From Warburgia ugandensis (lineage: Eukaryota; Streptophyta; Magnoliopsida; Canellales; Canellaceae): DNA of 64,000 nt. The position numbers and the translations under genes were made by a program. The notes beneath the pieces were generated by a model that made no database searches, had not been told where the DNA came from, and saw only the letters and a list, made by a program, of their open reading frames with translations. This document shows, one piece after another, positions 12,015 through 22,810 of the stretch. The stretch lies in contig CP141137.1 of NCBI GenBank assembly GCA_035236585.1, positions 48,320,057 through 48,384,056 on the forward strand. The letters are read 5' to 3'. The stretch's first letter is position 1. The number at the start of each line of letters is the position of its first letter.

Positions 12015-13385
12015 GTGCATGAATTAAGCATGAAAGTATGCATGAACCAAGATGTAAACTAACCAAACATGGAATGCATGAAATTAATTGACTAATGCAT
12101 AGAAACCTAAACTAAACAAACAAATTAAAGTATTAAGAGTCAACTAATATACATTAACCCGAAGTGGAATGTGAATGATTCATTACTTTGATAATGCATG
12201 AATTATAAGAATGGAAAGCATGGTGCACATGGTTATGAGATCTAAAAGCATAGAATAAGTAGCAAACTAACCTAGATAGAATACATGAATGAAATGCAGG
12301 GATAACTAACCAAAACAAGCTAAAATTTTAAGGAGAAACACTTCAAAACTATGCACATAAACCATGGGAAGTGCATGAATTAAGCATGAAAGTATGCATG
12401 AACCAAGATGTAAACTAACCAAACAAAGAATGCATGAAAACATAAACTAAACAAGCAAAATAGAGTATTAAGAGCCAACTAATATGCACTAATCTAAAGT
12501 GGAATGTGAATGATTCATTACATTAATAATGCATGAATTACAAGTAAGAATGGAAAGTATGGTGCACATGATTATGAGATCTAAAAGCATGGAATAAGTT
12601 TCAAACTAACTTAGATAGAATATATGAATGGAATGCATTGACAACTAACCAAAAGAAACTAAAATTTTAAGTAGAAACAATTCAAAACTAAACACATGAA
12701 TCATGGGACGTGCATGAGTTAAGCATGAAAGTATGCATGAGCCAAGATGTAAACTAAGCAAACATAGAATGCATGGAAACCAAAGCTAATAAGAAAATAA
12801 ATTATTAAGAGCCAACTAATATGCACTAATCTAAAGTGGAATGTGAATGATTCATTACATTGATAATGCATTAATTACAATTAAGAATGGACGGCATGGT
12901 GCACATGATTATGAGATTTAAAAGCATGGAATAAGCTGCAAACTAACCTAGATAGAATACATGAATGGAATGCATGGACAACTAACCAAAATAAGCTAAA
13001 AATTTTAGGAGAAACACTTCAAAACTTTTTGCATAAATTAAGTATGAAAATATGCATGAACCAAGATGTAAACCAACCAAACATGGAAAGCATGAAATTA
13101 ATCAACAAATGCATGTAAACCTAAACTAAACAAACAAAATAAAGTATTAAGAGCCAACTAATATACACTAATCCAAAGTATAATGTGAATGATTCATTAC
13201 ATTGATAATGCATAAATTACAAATAATAATGGAAAGCATGGTGCACATGATTATGAGATCTAAAAGCATGGAATAAGCTGTAAACTAACCTTGATATAAT
13301 ACATGAATGGAATGCATGGACAACTAACCCAAACAAACTAAAATTTTAAGGAGAAACACTTTAAAACTATGCCCATGGACCATGG
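12015..13385 (+). repeat. Tandem array, four copies of a ~340-bp unit
   Basis: Units start with GTGCATGAATTAAGCATGAA at about 12015, 12371, 12710 and 13029 (spacings near 356, 339 and 319 bp). Each carries the same order of phrases: AACCAAGATGTAAACTAA, GAATGATTCATTAC, GGTGCACATG, CTAAAATTTTAAG. Divergence between units is moderate. No coding potential. TGCAT words are spaced regularly inside each unit. Confidence 0.9.
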
Positions 13386-13833
13386 GTTCATGTGCATGGT
13401 TCAAGTGTCTCCTTTGTATGAGATTCCATTGTAACTAACCAGGGATAAAACACAAGTAATTAAGCATGAAAAGAACAACTAACGGCCATGAAAAACTAAT
13501 TACAAGGCTGATGCACACCCTCCAAGGGTTGTGTACACCCTCCTCAGAACTAATTACAATCCCCAAAATCAACATTTTATCTATCTTCAATCATTCAAAT
13601 ATCAAGTAATAATAAACATGCATGTAAATCATGAAGGTGCATATGAAAAACAAAGGGGGGAAAAATGGGAAAAGAAATCATGAAATGGACAAGGAAATTT
13701 AAGGAGAAAGATGGCAGTGTACTTAATTTAAGACACACATACGCACACACTCACTTCCCACCTCATAATTTAATCATCTTATTTTGCTTAAAGTTCTTTT
13801 ATTACTATAGTTTTTGCACTAATTTGGTTATCA

Positions 13834-14899
13834 CATTTCTTTAGTTCTATAGGAGTATTTCTATAATATTTTGTGACACAAGTAAACTTTGGAAGCTTAG
13901 TGTCATTCAAATACATATAATCATTTAGAAATAAGAAGTTTAACCCTTAAAATCTTATGTATGACCATTAGCAACCAATATTCATAGACTCAGTGTGGGA
14001 TGCATCTTTCCCACTAAGAGATATGAACTCAAATCAGTGGCCCTTTTACAAATATTTATATAAGTAGACTTATATTTTCATGCATCCTTTATCTGTTTTG
14101 CTTGCAGTTTGTTTGCAACATATGTTAGATATTGTATGTTTATGTGAATGTATGGAGACAAAGTCTCCTTTATTTTTATATTTTTTACTTAAACTGTGTT
14201 TATCAGGGACATTGCATTCACATGCGTAAAATGCATGTCCAAAAAACAAAAGAGACTCTGATGGATTTTTATTTTTAGAAAAGAAACATGGCACTCAAGA
14301 TTTTTAAATGTCATTTCACCTAAACTTGTTTAAGAACAAAAGATAGGTGTATGTATGTGCTTGAGGACAAGTGGTAACTAAATTCTTAAGAATATAGATG
14401 GACTAAAAGGGACTAAAATTGAAGCAAATACACACTTGTTTCTTATAACTAATCAATAGGTGGTACTAGTACATGCTTGTTCATTTTGATAAGAATGACT
14501 TATAACCCATTTTTAGAAATGGGCATGAACAAGATGCAATAAGACATACATGCAAGCTTACTAGTAAATTCTTTAAGATGTATCTCTTGATTGTCAAATT
14601 GTAGTAGTTGCTTACACATATCTAAATTGTTTAAGTCATGTTTATTTGATTGCAAATAAATGTGTATGTACATGTGCTATGCAATGGCTAGAATCATGCA
14701 AGTTAACATTGCTTTACTTGTAATCATGCAAATTGTTTCTAGGTTTAGTTTTAGGAAAGTTTATTTTAAAAATATACTTTAGAAAGTTTTTATTTTCATG
14801 CATGTTTTATGTGATTTGCTTTGAGTTTATTTGCCACATATGTCATGTTGGTTTTTTTTTCTTTAAATAAATTACATGGCCACTTTTATGTCATTGTTC
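13834..14899 (+). other. CACTA intergenic region, no gene; one diverged duplication
   Basis: AT-rich sequence between the putative solo LTR and the second CACTA gene. A diverged direct repeat is visible: 14075-14130 and 14795-14850 share TTTTCATGCAT, TTGC and CAACATATGT-like blocks. No reading frame is supported. Confidence 0.5.
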
Positions 14900-16760
14900 T
14901 AATATCATTTTATTCTTCTTTGTAATAATGATGGAATAAGAAGGACATCAAATTGAAGATTGTTGTCATAATAAAGAGTACAAACAAGAGGCCAACATGA
15001 GCACTACTCCAAAAACAAAGGGCAAAGGGTGAACAACAATGGAAAAGGTTATCAAGAGAGTTTAAGGAAATTAAAGAACCTATCCAATACAACAGTAGAG
15101 GGTTAAAGATAAGTGAGAGTGCAGCCACTTATAGTAGTTTTCTCTACTCTACAATAAGAAGCATAGTTTATATCACATTTGAGGGTTGGAGATATGTGTC
15201 ATCCCCAACAAAAGATTCAATATGGGAAATGGTAAAGGTAAGTAAACATTAAGTACATGTATTATATAATTTATAACTTACCTTATTTTCAAATATAGTA
15301 ATTTGTTGTGTACTTTGCAAATTGGCTTTAACCGGCCTGATGACAAGAAGATGCATGCTTTTTAAGGAGCTGGTGTGCAATGAAGAAAATAGAAGAACTA
15401 CCTTATTTGCAATTACATACCTCCATATGTCAACAATCTGTCAAGGTTGTACACAGTGCTGCCATTTACTCTGACATCATTAACCAAGAGGTTTGGGATG
15501 CATCGAATTTGAGGTATGTGCAGAAATGATGTTTTATTTAATTAATTACATATAACATCTAATTATTATACCTGATCACACATGTACAAATGTGTAGGCG
15601 AAGAGTACAAGGGCAAGAAAGGTGCGTGAAATAAATATGCACCACTACCTATCCATGTTGGGCTATGCTCATTTAAAAGAGTGTGAAGTAAGCATCTGTG
15701 ATAATTTATTCCTTGCAATCTAATGCTAATATAGTTATATACATGTTGTTCTCTAAATATAGTGTCTTTGCTTGATATCAAAAGAAATCTAGGACTACAA
15801 AACCCATTGATTGCTCCATCCTTTGAAAGATGGTGCATTCGATAGGACGTACTAGCAATAAGTTCTCAAATGAAAGCACTACACAAATTGCTTTTTGCAT
15901 AATAAGTGGTTCAACCTATCTATAAATTTTATACAATTAATTAGTTGACATAATCATGTCTTTCTAATTAAATCTTGCAAGACATTCTTACCTAAGAAAG
16001 CACTACTGCAGGAACTCTAAGCAGCACTGCTGCCAATGAGGACATCTTGTATAGGGTTATGAGCAATAAGAATGGCCTCCCCAGTCGAGTTAGGAGCATG
16101 GGTCATGGTGTTGTTCTTTCTAAATTCTTTGGTAAGGGACGTTTACCTAAAGTTAAGATGATGAGGAAGCCTACAATGAGCTTGTTGAGAAAACAAAAAC
16201 AAATATATTTAGTCAATGGCATGAGGGAGATCTTATGATTGTTACTCCATTCCTTGCTCATAATTCTCACAATGCACTTGTACCTCCATCTAATACGATT
16301 AATCAACAACAACATTTGGCACTAAGATCGATTGTGTTTCCAGTGTCACCTATTGTTGTTGCACCAATGGAACAGGTACTTGTATATATCTTTATTTTTT
16401 TATCATAAATTAGGTCCTCTTCATTTATTAATATTACTTAGTTGAAATGTTTTATTTCTTTTACAGCAACCATCCAAGGAGCATGTAGAAGTCCCACCTA
16501 ACATGCCTCAATCCCTAAGGTTAATCTACGATCTCATCAATGATGATATGGAAATCAACCCTATACAAATCAAGGAGGAAGTGCTTACTAAGGACGTTGT
16601 TGAAGTGCCACTTATGGCAGAGGACCTATGACGAGTTTTCCTATGAGATCAACTCCACCACCCTTACACTATCTCCTACATGCGGTATATGCACATACTT
16701 GCTTATAAAATATTTGACATTTGCATGTTATATTTTCATGTTATAAGTAATAATTATTTC
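14900..16760 (+). pseudogene. Second CACTA gene: Transposase_24 (Ptta/En/Spm)-like region
   Basis: Exon-like fragments separated by AT-rich intron-like sequence. A basic segment near 15598-15670 (TRARKVREINMHHYLSMLG) and the frame from 16047 to 16235 (LYRVMSNKNGLPSRVRSMG, then GHGVVLSKFFG) resemble the C-terminal block of the plant Ptta/En/Spm transposase family, which has a 'VLG....GRVRG.G.GV.PS' signature. Splice-like boundaries (AG at the start of fragments, GTATGTG near 15514 and GTAAG after others) suggest a multi-exon gene. Stops interrupt it. It would correspond to the TNPA-like partner that binds subterminal repeats; that function is inferred. Confidence 0.55.
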
Positions 16761-16769
16761 TTTTATGCA

Positions 16770-17690
16770 GCTTCTTGAATGACATGACTAGTCTTTTTGA
16801 GTTCGAGGCTACACTTTACCAATTCCTTGATTTTGACATCATTTATGGAGTGGCAGAACAATGGTTGATAGAAAGGCGTGTTTAGGATATTTTACCAAGA
16901 TTCTTTTGCTGCTCTCAAGGAAGGGCTTAATGATTCCTTACAATAGCAGGTAAGTTTTGATTTTCTTGTTTTCTTGCTAACTTATTCTATACTTATGGAT
17001 TGTCAACTTTCATTACATTTCATATTACTGTCTATGTAGGTCTCATTAGATGCTGCTTGTTTTGGATGTACACGGTGGGCATGCTTTCTTTTTTTATTCT
17101 TATGGATTGCACATCCGTCCCGCCCTCATAGAAATTATAAATAAGTAAGTTTTTTTTATGTGTTATGTGTAGATAATAATGGGTTATTCATCTATAATGC
17201 ATTTGAAATTTAAATTTGTAGAGTATGGTTTGAATGGGTTATAATATCACCAAGACTGTACAACCACCAAAAGTCACTTGGAAAAATATCAAGATATAGG
17301 AAATAGTTAATTACTCTAAGTTACCACCAATTAAACCTACAATATTACAAATGATATTGGGTTCTTTTTTGTTGTTCTTGTTGCATGGTGTCCTAAACAA
17401 TAGTTTGATTGGGAGTGCGATACTATGTCTTGAGATACATAAGGACTCTCATATTTGATAGTGTTCCTATCTCCCATTTAAAAAAGGTAGAACACTTTTT
17501 ACTTTTCCTAATATTATATTTTTCTATAATTTTTATGGATCTGGCTAAAAGGTGTGTGCTTAATTAAATATGTTATATTTCAGGCTGTAGTGCTTTCTAA
17601 GTGGGCTAACAAGAAGAGTTACTCCAAAGTAAATCTCACTGAATACAAAGTGGATGGCTAAGCATGTAATGATTTTTAATTAGATCACTT
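16770..17690 (+). pseudogene. Ulp1-like (C48) cysteine protease remnant carried by the CACTA element
   Basis: Near 17387-17401 the sequence reads W-C-P-K-Q, then after a short gap E-C (17413-17418) and, in the next frame, YYVLRYIR up to about 17445. This matches the C-terminal block of Ulp1/SENP-type SUMO proteases in plant transposons ('CP.Q....ECGYYV.R..R'), where the Cys is the nucleophile. One base is missing after the Cys and several stops are present. A later fragment (17584-17660, SKWANKKSYSKVNLTEYKVD) fits the C-terminal tail common to these proteins. Upstream catalytic His and Asp cannot be placed with confidence. Ulp1-like domains are known cargo of plant CACTA and Mutator-like elements. 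Confidence 0.55.
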
Positions 17691-18129
17691 GGAGTTACTA
17701 CATGAACCTGAAATACTTAATAAAGCATTTTTTCATTCATTTGTGTGTGTTCTTTTAGCTTTTATTATTTTCTTTGAAATACATATATATATATATATTA
17801 AGAAACAAATGAGTGGAAACTTTGAGTGTGGGAATAAATGAGTATGGATGGAGTGAATTTGGAGCTTGTACATGAAGTGAATATGTGGCAGTTGGTTTTC
17901 AATATATTAATTGAATTATATAACTTTTGTGAGAGGATTACTTAAAGTGTGAAAGTAAATGCAAATGTGTATGAATTTAAAAATAAAGTGAATGTGGATG
18001 TTATGGAAAATGCATGTGTTGTAGTTTCTTTTATAAAGTATTTTCAAAATAGATGTAGATGGATAATAATGAGTTTGGATGTTTTGTACACATTATGGAT
18101 GATTAGGTGTTATATTGTAAGAACGATTT
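17691..18129 (+). other. 3' region of the CACTA element, no gene
   Basis: AT-rich sequence with an (AT)n run near 17782-17800. A short frame at 17949-18200 has no family resemblance and overlaps the tandem repeat that follows. Confidence 0.45.
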
Positions 18130-18490
18130 GGTGTATTAAGAAAGATGTGAATGCATGTTGTATTAGATGTTGGTTTTTCATGTTTATAAAGATTGTTTGA
18201 AGTATCAGCTGTATAAGTATCAGTTGTATAGAATGTTTGTTATTCAATGTATACATAGGTGGTAGTGTATCAAGAAAGATGTGGATAGTGGATGTTGATT
18301 TTTCATGTTTATAGAGATTGAAGTATCAGGTGTATATTATGTTTGTTATTCAATGTATATAGGTGGTATTGTATCAAGAAGTAGATGCATATTGTATTGG
18401 AACAGGTTTTGCATTCTTATAGAGATTGTTTGAAGTATCATGTGTACATAGGATGTTTGATATTTAATTATTTAGAGGTGGTAGTGCTAG
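18130..18490 (+). repeat. Three tandem units of ~100-135 bp
   Basis: Units begin GTATTAAGAAAGATGTG, GTATCAAGAAAGATGTGG and GTATCAAGAAGTAGATG near 18132, 18268 and 18370. Each continues with TTATAGAGATTG, GAAGTATCA, ATGTTTG.TATT and AGGTGGTA. Non-coding. Confidence 0.8.
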
Positions 18491-18519
18491 AATAGAAAAT
18501 TCAAAAAAAAAAGAAAAAG

Positions 18520-19040
18520 AATATGCTTTTAAAGTCATTTAGGGCTAAGGCTAAGAGACTTCAAAAGTTTTAGTTTTAACTTTTGATGTTGTTTAAAGAT
18601 AGCAACTTCAAAAGTTGTGACTTTTGAAGTCATTTAGAGATAAGAGCCTTCAAAAGTTGTGACTTTTGAAGTCATTTAGAGATAAGAGACTTCAAAAGTT
18701 TGTAAGTTTTGAAGTTGTTTAGCCTAACAACTTCAAAAGTTGAGACTTTGAAGTTGTTTAGTATAAGCTACTTCAAAAGTGCTTCAAAAAGGTTGGACTT
18801 TTGAAGTCACTTAGTGAAAAATGACTTCAATGTCACAAACTTTTGAAGTTATTTAGTCTAAGTGACTTCAAAAGTTACAAACTTTTGAAGTCATTTGTTC
18901 AAGTGACTTTTGAAGTCGTTTGTTCAAAGGTCCTTAACTTTTAAAGTTGTTTACCTAAATGACTTTAAAAGGTGTCAACTTTCTAAGTTGGCTCGATAGA
19001 AGTATCTTATTAAGCGAATTCAGTTATTCCTTTTTATTGA
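18520..19040. repeat. Right subterminal repeat array of the CACTA element
   Basis: At least ten copies of ACTTTTGAAGTCATTTAG and its complement occur, alternating in orientation, matching the left array at 1960-2510. Several pairs form imperfect hairpins with 6-15 bp loops. Confidence 0.85.
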
Positions 19041-19044
19041 CTTT

Positions 19045-19375
19045 AAAAGCCCCCTGTCTAAAGCTGAAGCCATTTTGCCCATGATTTTATTAGGGAATTC
19101 TCATTGTACTCGGTCATAAGCCTTCTCGAGATCAAGTTTGCAAATGTTCCCACTGTGAGGAGAGGAAGGTAGAGAGGTAATACATAGTTGACAATAAGTG
19201 GACCATCAAGAATTTGTCTGCCATCGAGAATGCAAAATGTTCCTCCAAAATAAGACCATTAAGAACTCTTTTGAACTTTTGCGAAAGCACTTTAGTAATA
19301 ATTTTGTAAATTGTGTTACATAATTTTTGATGGTCCATAACATTTATTCAAAATCCAACATGTTTGTTCTCACAT
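19045..19375 (-). pseudogene. LINE ORF2 fragment (central reverse transcriptase)
   Basis: The minus strand reads CNTIYKIITKVLSQKFKRVL, then LILEEHFAF, then a frame giving LDLEKAYDRVQ. These are the conserved L1 RT blocks 'YKI..K.L..RLK..L' and 'LDLEKAYDRV'. The fragment is bounded on the right by the copia LTR and on the left by the CACTA end. It supplies the part of RT that follows the piece ending at 26617, so the two fragments were probably contiguous before the copia insertion. Confidence 0.8.
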
Positions 19376-19381
19376 TTAACA

Positions 19382-19646
19382 TGTGTGTGGTAACTGTCCA
19401 TGGCAATTATCCTTGATGGAAGGATAACTACCATTAACTATCATCTCTTAAAGGTCTCTAATCCTACAATTCAAGTAACTACCACTGCAGTTTTGGTTCT
19501 CCATCATCGTGAATTGAAGAGGATTAGAAGATTCCTTAAACTACATCAGATCCTTGCTATGGCTGGAGGTAAGTTTCTAAATCATTCAATTTTGCTTCTG
19601 CTTGTGATTTTAATTCACTGTAAACATTTGGGAAAAATGGTTTACA
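19382..19646 (+). repeat. 5' LTR (partly inferred) of the copia element
   Basis: The right edge is fixed by TTTACA at 19641-19646 followed, after TG, by the PBS. The left edge is inferred from where LINE RT similarity stops and a TG begins (19382). It contains TGGTTCTCCATCATCG. Positions 19552-19646 recur inverted at 26513-26613. Confidence 0.6.
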
Positions 19647-19648
19647 TG

Positions 19649-19660
19649 TGGTATCAGAGC
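19649..19660 (+). promoter_or_regulatory. Copia primer-binding site (initiator tRNA-Met type)
   Basis: TGGTATCAGAGC is the standard plant PBS for minus-strand priming by initiator Met tRNA, 2 bp after the LTR end. An inverted copy lies at 23169-23180. Confidence 0.9.
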
Positions 19661-21044
19661 GATGTGATTCCTCTACCTAGCAGTTTTGTATTTTCTGCTT
19701 AAAAGATTAGTATGATGGAATTAAACAGATTAAGAGGCAAACTTATAGATTTGAATTAATTCGAGTAACCTTAAGACAACCAGGATGAACTATGTTGATC
19801 TCCATCAAACCAAGTGCAAAAGGCAAGATCCCAAGATACTTGCTCTTCAAAAGGGTTCTATAAAGCCTAAGAAATGGTCAGAACATATTAACAAATCCAT
19901 AGACTGATGCGTCTATTTAACTTGGTCAAAGTACCATGGAAGAAGACGATAACCATCTTCAAATGACCCACAAACAACGGCCATGATTCACTCTTTTTCC
20001 TGCCAGGTCTACTTCTAAGACAAAGTTATCCCATGAATCCGAGGGAACTTTTCTAATATTTACTATGGTTTGTGGTGTGGATTTTATCGGGAATTTGGGT
20101 TTTGATTTTCTAGAGATGGGTTGACACATAGTAATACTACATCAAATGACTGTAGCATTTCTTGCATCTCAGATTTTGGCCAACCATGTAAACTTGGATC
20201 AAGAACCTATGCTCTGTAATGTCTACTCCATAAAGCCAAATCTCAAGCACTCATGTCTTGCCCTGAAAAAAACAAGTTAATTAATCGCAGAAATCCTTTT
20301 CCTCTCCTCACCGACAACATCAAGCCGGCCACGCGGCCCAGGGAGTTGTCTGGTATTTTGCTTGTTGGAAACCCTCGACTGATTTCTCTTTCCTATTTCT
20401 TTCCCAGCGGTGCGGCTAACCATCATGGTTGTCTGATCTCACTGGTCGAGCCTGATCTTCTCCCTTCATGCCTGTTGCATCCCCAGTCAACGTGCTAGAT
20501 CTCCTTGCTGCCAACGATTTTTTTTTGCCAGATCACCTTGCTTGTCACAAAGTCGTAGTGATTTTTCACCGCAATAGAGTCCATTGCTAGTAAGGATTTG
20601 GCAAAAGGGGAGAGAAAACGAAAGGGGAATTGGGGACAAGGTTTAAGGTTTCCTAATCTTAGGGAGATAACAGTGAGGGAAAGAGGGGATTAGGGTTTAA
20701 GGGGAGAAAAACAAGAAAAAAAGAGGTATATATATATATACATATAATAAAATTTATATGTATATATATTATTGAAAGAAAAAAAATTGGGGGGGGGGGT
20801 TGTTTATGGCAACACATAAGTACACCTCTTATAAATTTTTCTTAAACTTGATACATGAACAAATGGTCAAAATTAATTTAATTTGTTCATTAAATTTTTG
20901 GAATTAATTGACTATTATTTTAGAAAAAATTTCTAAATTAGTCAATAATTAAAGTTTAATTTCAAGACATTATTAGCATAATAAATTATTCAGATTAAAT
21001 TTATGGTATGCTTATATGGAATTGTCTTGATTATTTTTGGATGT
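19661..21044 (+). other. Copia leader region, no gene
   Basis: Untranslated leader. Its first 340 bp (to about 19998) are duplicated in inverse orientation at 22811-23180. Further on are a short frame at 20253-20498 without family resemblance, an (AT)n stretch near 20725-20770, and a run of ten G near 20791-20800. The last part (20815-21044) is AT-rich sequence typical of copia leaders and continues after the solo LTR at 21539. Confidence 0.6.
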
Positions 21045-21049
21045 CATGT

Positions 21050-21533
21050 TATAATGCCCCGAGCAATTTATGCTATTTTTGCATCCATTTAACAAAAATG
21101 AATTGGACATTCTATAGAAAATAAACCGTGTTAAATATTTTACTTTATTTAAAATATTAAATGAAGGAATTTGTAAGAAAATGGTACCATTAGATTCTAC
21201 TCAAAAAATGAAATCCAACGCCTCAAAGAACGCCAAAAACGGAGTTCATATGAAGAAGTTATGGTCATTTAAAAATTAAGGGCATTTCTGTCATTTATAT
21301 TTAAAAAAAGAAAAAGGCAAAAACGCAGGGGGCCATTTTGATAACGGCACCCCCATCTTCCTCCTCCTCTAGCCGACATTCCAAAGGCTTCCACCACCGC
21401 CTCTGTAGGGCAGCAACAATGGCAGCACCACCATAGGCAGCACCGCCTTTCACCCTCAATAAAAAGCCCTGCATCCCACCTTAGGAATTAGATATTGCAT
21501 TTAAAAATGCATGGAAAAACCCGGGTTGTCACA
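21050..21533 (+). mobile_element. 484-bp solo LTR with perfect target-site duplication
   Basis: It starts TATAATGCCCCGAG (canonical TG mutated to TA) and ends GGGTTGTCACA. It is flanked by identical 5-mers CATGT at 21045-21049 and 21534-21538; removing it gives continuous AT-rich leader. Internal phrases such as GAAATCCAACGCCTCAAAGAACGCC and 'gggcatttctgtcatt' match the style of gypsy LTR 5' regions in this window. No internal domain remains, so it arose by LTR-LTR recombination. Confidence 0.85.
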
Positions 21534-21538
21534 CATGT

Positions 21539-21966
21539 GATCAATATGTATTTAATATTTGAGGAATAGCCACAGCATTCTTAAATATGAAAATACATGT
21601 ATTAAGTATTTAATTAAAAATGTTGATCACATTAAGTTTTAAATGACATCAAATTCTAATTAACATATTAATATAATAATTTTACCCCACAGAAAATTTA
21701 TTATATTATAATGGTTAATTAGGATGAAATAGTAAATTTTATTTTTATTTCTTAATTAGCCCACAGGCATTAAGAAATATTTATAATTTACTAGTTTCAT
21801 CATAGACGTTAGTAAATCAATTTTGTGTTAAAATCTTTGCCCACAGGTAGATTTTAATGACATGTGATTTATATTTATTTGATTTGACTTACATTAGTAA
21901 GCTTATTATTATGAATGATAGATTATGCCTCATAATTGTTAGTAAGCATGTTATTTATTTATTGCA
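21539..21966 (+). other. Copia leader, second part, no gene
   Basis: AT-rich sequence between the solo LTR and gag with repeated words such as GCCCACAGG (21756, 21839). No coding signal. Confidence 0.5.
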
Positions 21967-22803
21967 GCTATTCAATCTTTGATATTGTCTGATGAAAAAT
22001 CTGTAGTTCCCTACTTAACTAGTGACAACTATAAAGTTTGAAAGGAGAAAATTCTCCCTCGTTTAGGGTGTATGGATCTTGATTAAGCTCTTTGAAAGGA
22101 AGAGCCTCCTGAAATTACGAAATCTAGTACTAATGCCGAGATCACCCTGTATGAATGGTGGGAACTATCTAATCACTTGAGCATGATGTTCATTAAATCT
22201 CACATTAGTACCAGCTTCTGTGGGTCGATACCTGAATGTGAGAATGTCAAAGATCTGATGAAAGCCATTAATGACCAATTTGAGTCATCAGATAAAGCAC
22301 TAGCTAGCACCCTAATGAACAAGTTGTCATCAATGGGACTGATTAGCACTAGAGGCGTGCATGAGCACATTATGCGGATGAGGGATATAACTGCTCAACT
22401 AAAGTCATTGCAGATTAAGATATCTGAGTCCTTTTTAGTGCACTTTGTCTTGAACTCTTTCCCTTCTCAATATGGACCATTCAAAGTTTCATACAACACA
22501 CATAATGAAAACTTGTCAATTAATGAACTCTTGACCATGTGTGTTCAAAAAGAGGAGAGATTAAATCAAGAAATGGGTGAGAGTACACATAAGGCAACCC
22601 ATAAAAAGGACAAGAAGTAAACCATTAAAAGGAAAGCAAAAGGTAAAGTTATAGCCGATACTGATAAGAAAGATGCTATGAGGTGTTTCTTTTGTAAAAA
22701 GAAAGGACGCATGAGGAAAGATTTCCCTAAAAGGAAGGCTTGGCTGGAAAAGAAAGGTAATTTCAATTCTTTTGTATGTTATGAATCTAATATGATTGAT
22801 GTT
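21967..22803 (+). pseudogene. Copia gag (UBN2-type) with degenerate zinc knuckle
   Basis: The frame from 21967 begins AIQSLILSDEKSVVPYLTSD and continues, through two stops near 22039 and 22084, into an open stretch 22177-22617. That stretch carries the gag core (SSMGLISTRGVHEHIMRMR, then FPSQYGPFKVSYNTHNENLS). The nucleocapsid knuckle at 22684-22725 reads C-F-F-C-(4)-R-(4)-F, so the expected His and last Cys are both replaced. A stop at 22618-22620 separates the knuckle from the core. In copia elements gag forms the particle that packages RNA. This copy cannot. Confidence 0.85.
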
Positions 22804-22810
22804 TCACATA

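Larger units (their letters stand above)
10419..13833 (+). mobile_element. Probable solo LTR of a gypsy-type element (3.4 kb)
   Basis: The start TGCGACATCTTTG and the next 250 bp resemble the first part of the chromovirus LTR at 59127. Shared features are a 'TGT.A.ATCCTTG' start, ATTATGT...TTGA, a phrase like TTCCAACAACACTAAG, and the 'aaagggcaa...ggcccca' block. The 3' end is less certain. Ending it at TTGGTTATCA (13833) gives flanking 5-mers CATTA (10414-10418) and CATTT (13834-13838), 4 of 5 identical, and a length close to the 3.4-kb LTRs of the chromovirus at 49277-62487. It contains a GA-rich block and a large tandem array, annotated separately. No gag or pol sequence is present. Confidence 0.45.
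1884..19057 (+). mobile_element. CACTA (En/Spm) DNA transposon, decayed, with nested insertions
   Basis: The left end begins CACTACCATACACAAGG, a typical CACTA terminus, directly inside LINE sequence. Subterminal arrays of a short repeat built on ACTTTTGAAGTCGTTTA and its complement lie at both ends (1960-2510 and 18520-19040). Between them are a TNP2-type transposase (6674-9990) and a second gene with Transposase_24 and Ulp1-like sequence (14900-17690), the usual two-gene layout of plant CACTA elements. The right terminus is degraded: the sequence GACTTTAAAAGCCCCCTGT near 19039-19057 resembles the complement of the left end only over its first bases and lacks the final TAGTG. A CTA triplet flanks both proposed ends (1881-1883, 19058-19060), which would fit the 3-bp duplication of the family but is weak evidence alone. 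Two LTRs are nested inside. Confidence 0.8.

Noticed and set aside
12015-13385. CRISPR-like array.
   Set aside because: Units are about 340 bp without spacers, and the sequence is a plant nuclear repeat.
20253-20498. 81-aa plus frame with Pro/Leu-rich sequence.
   Set aside because: It lies in the copia leader, has no family resemblance and no conserved start context.
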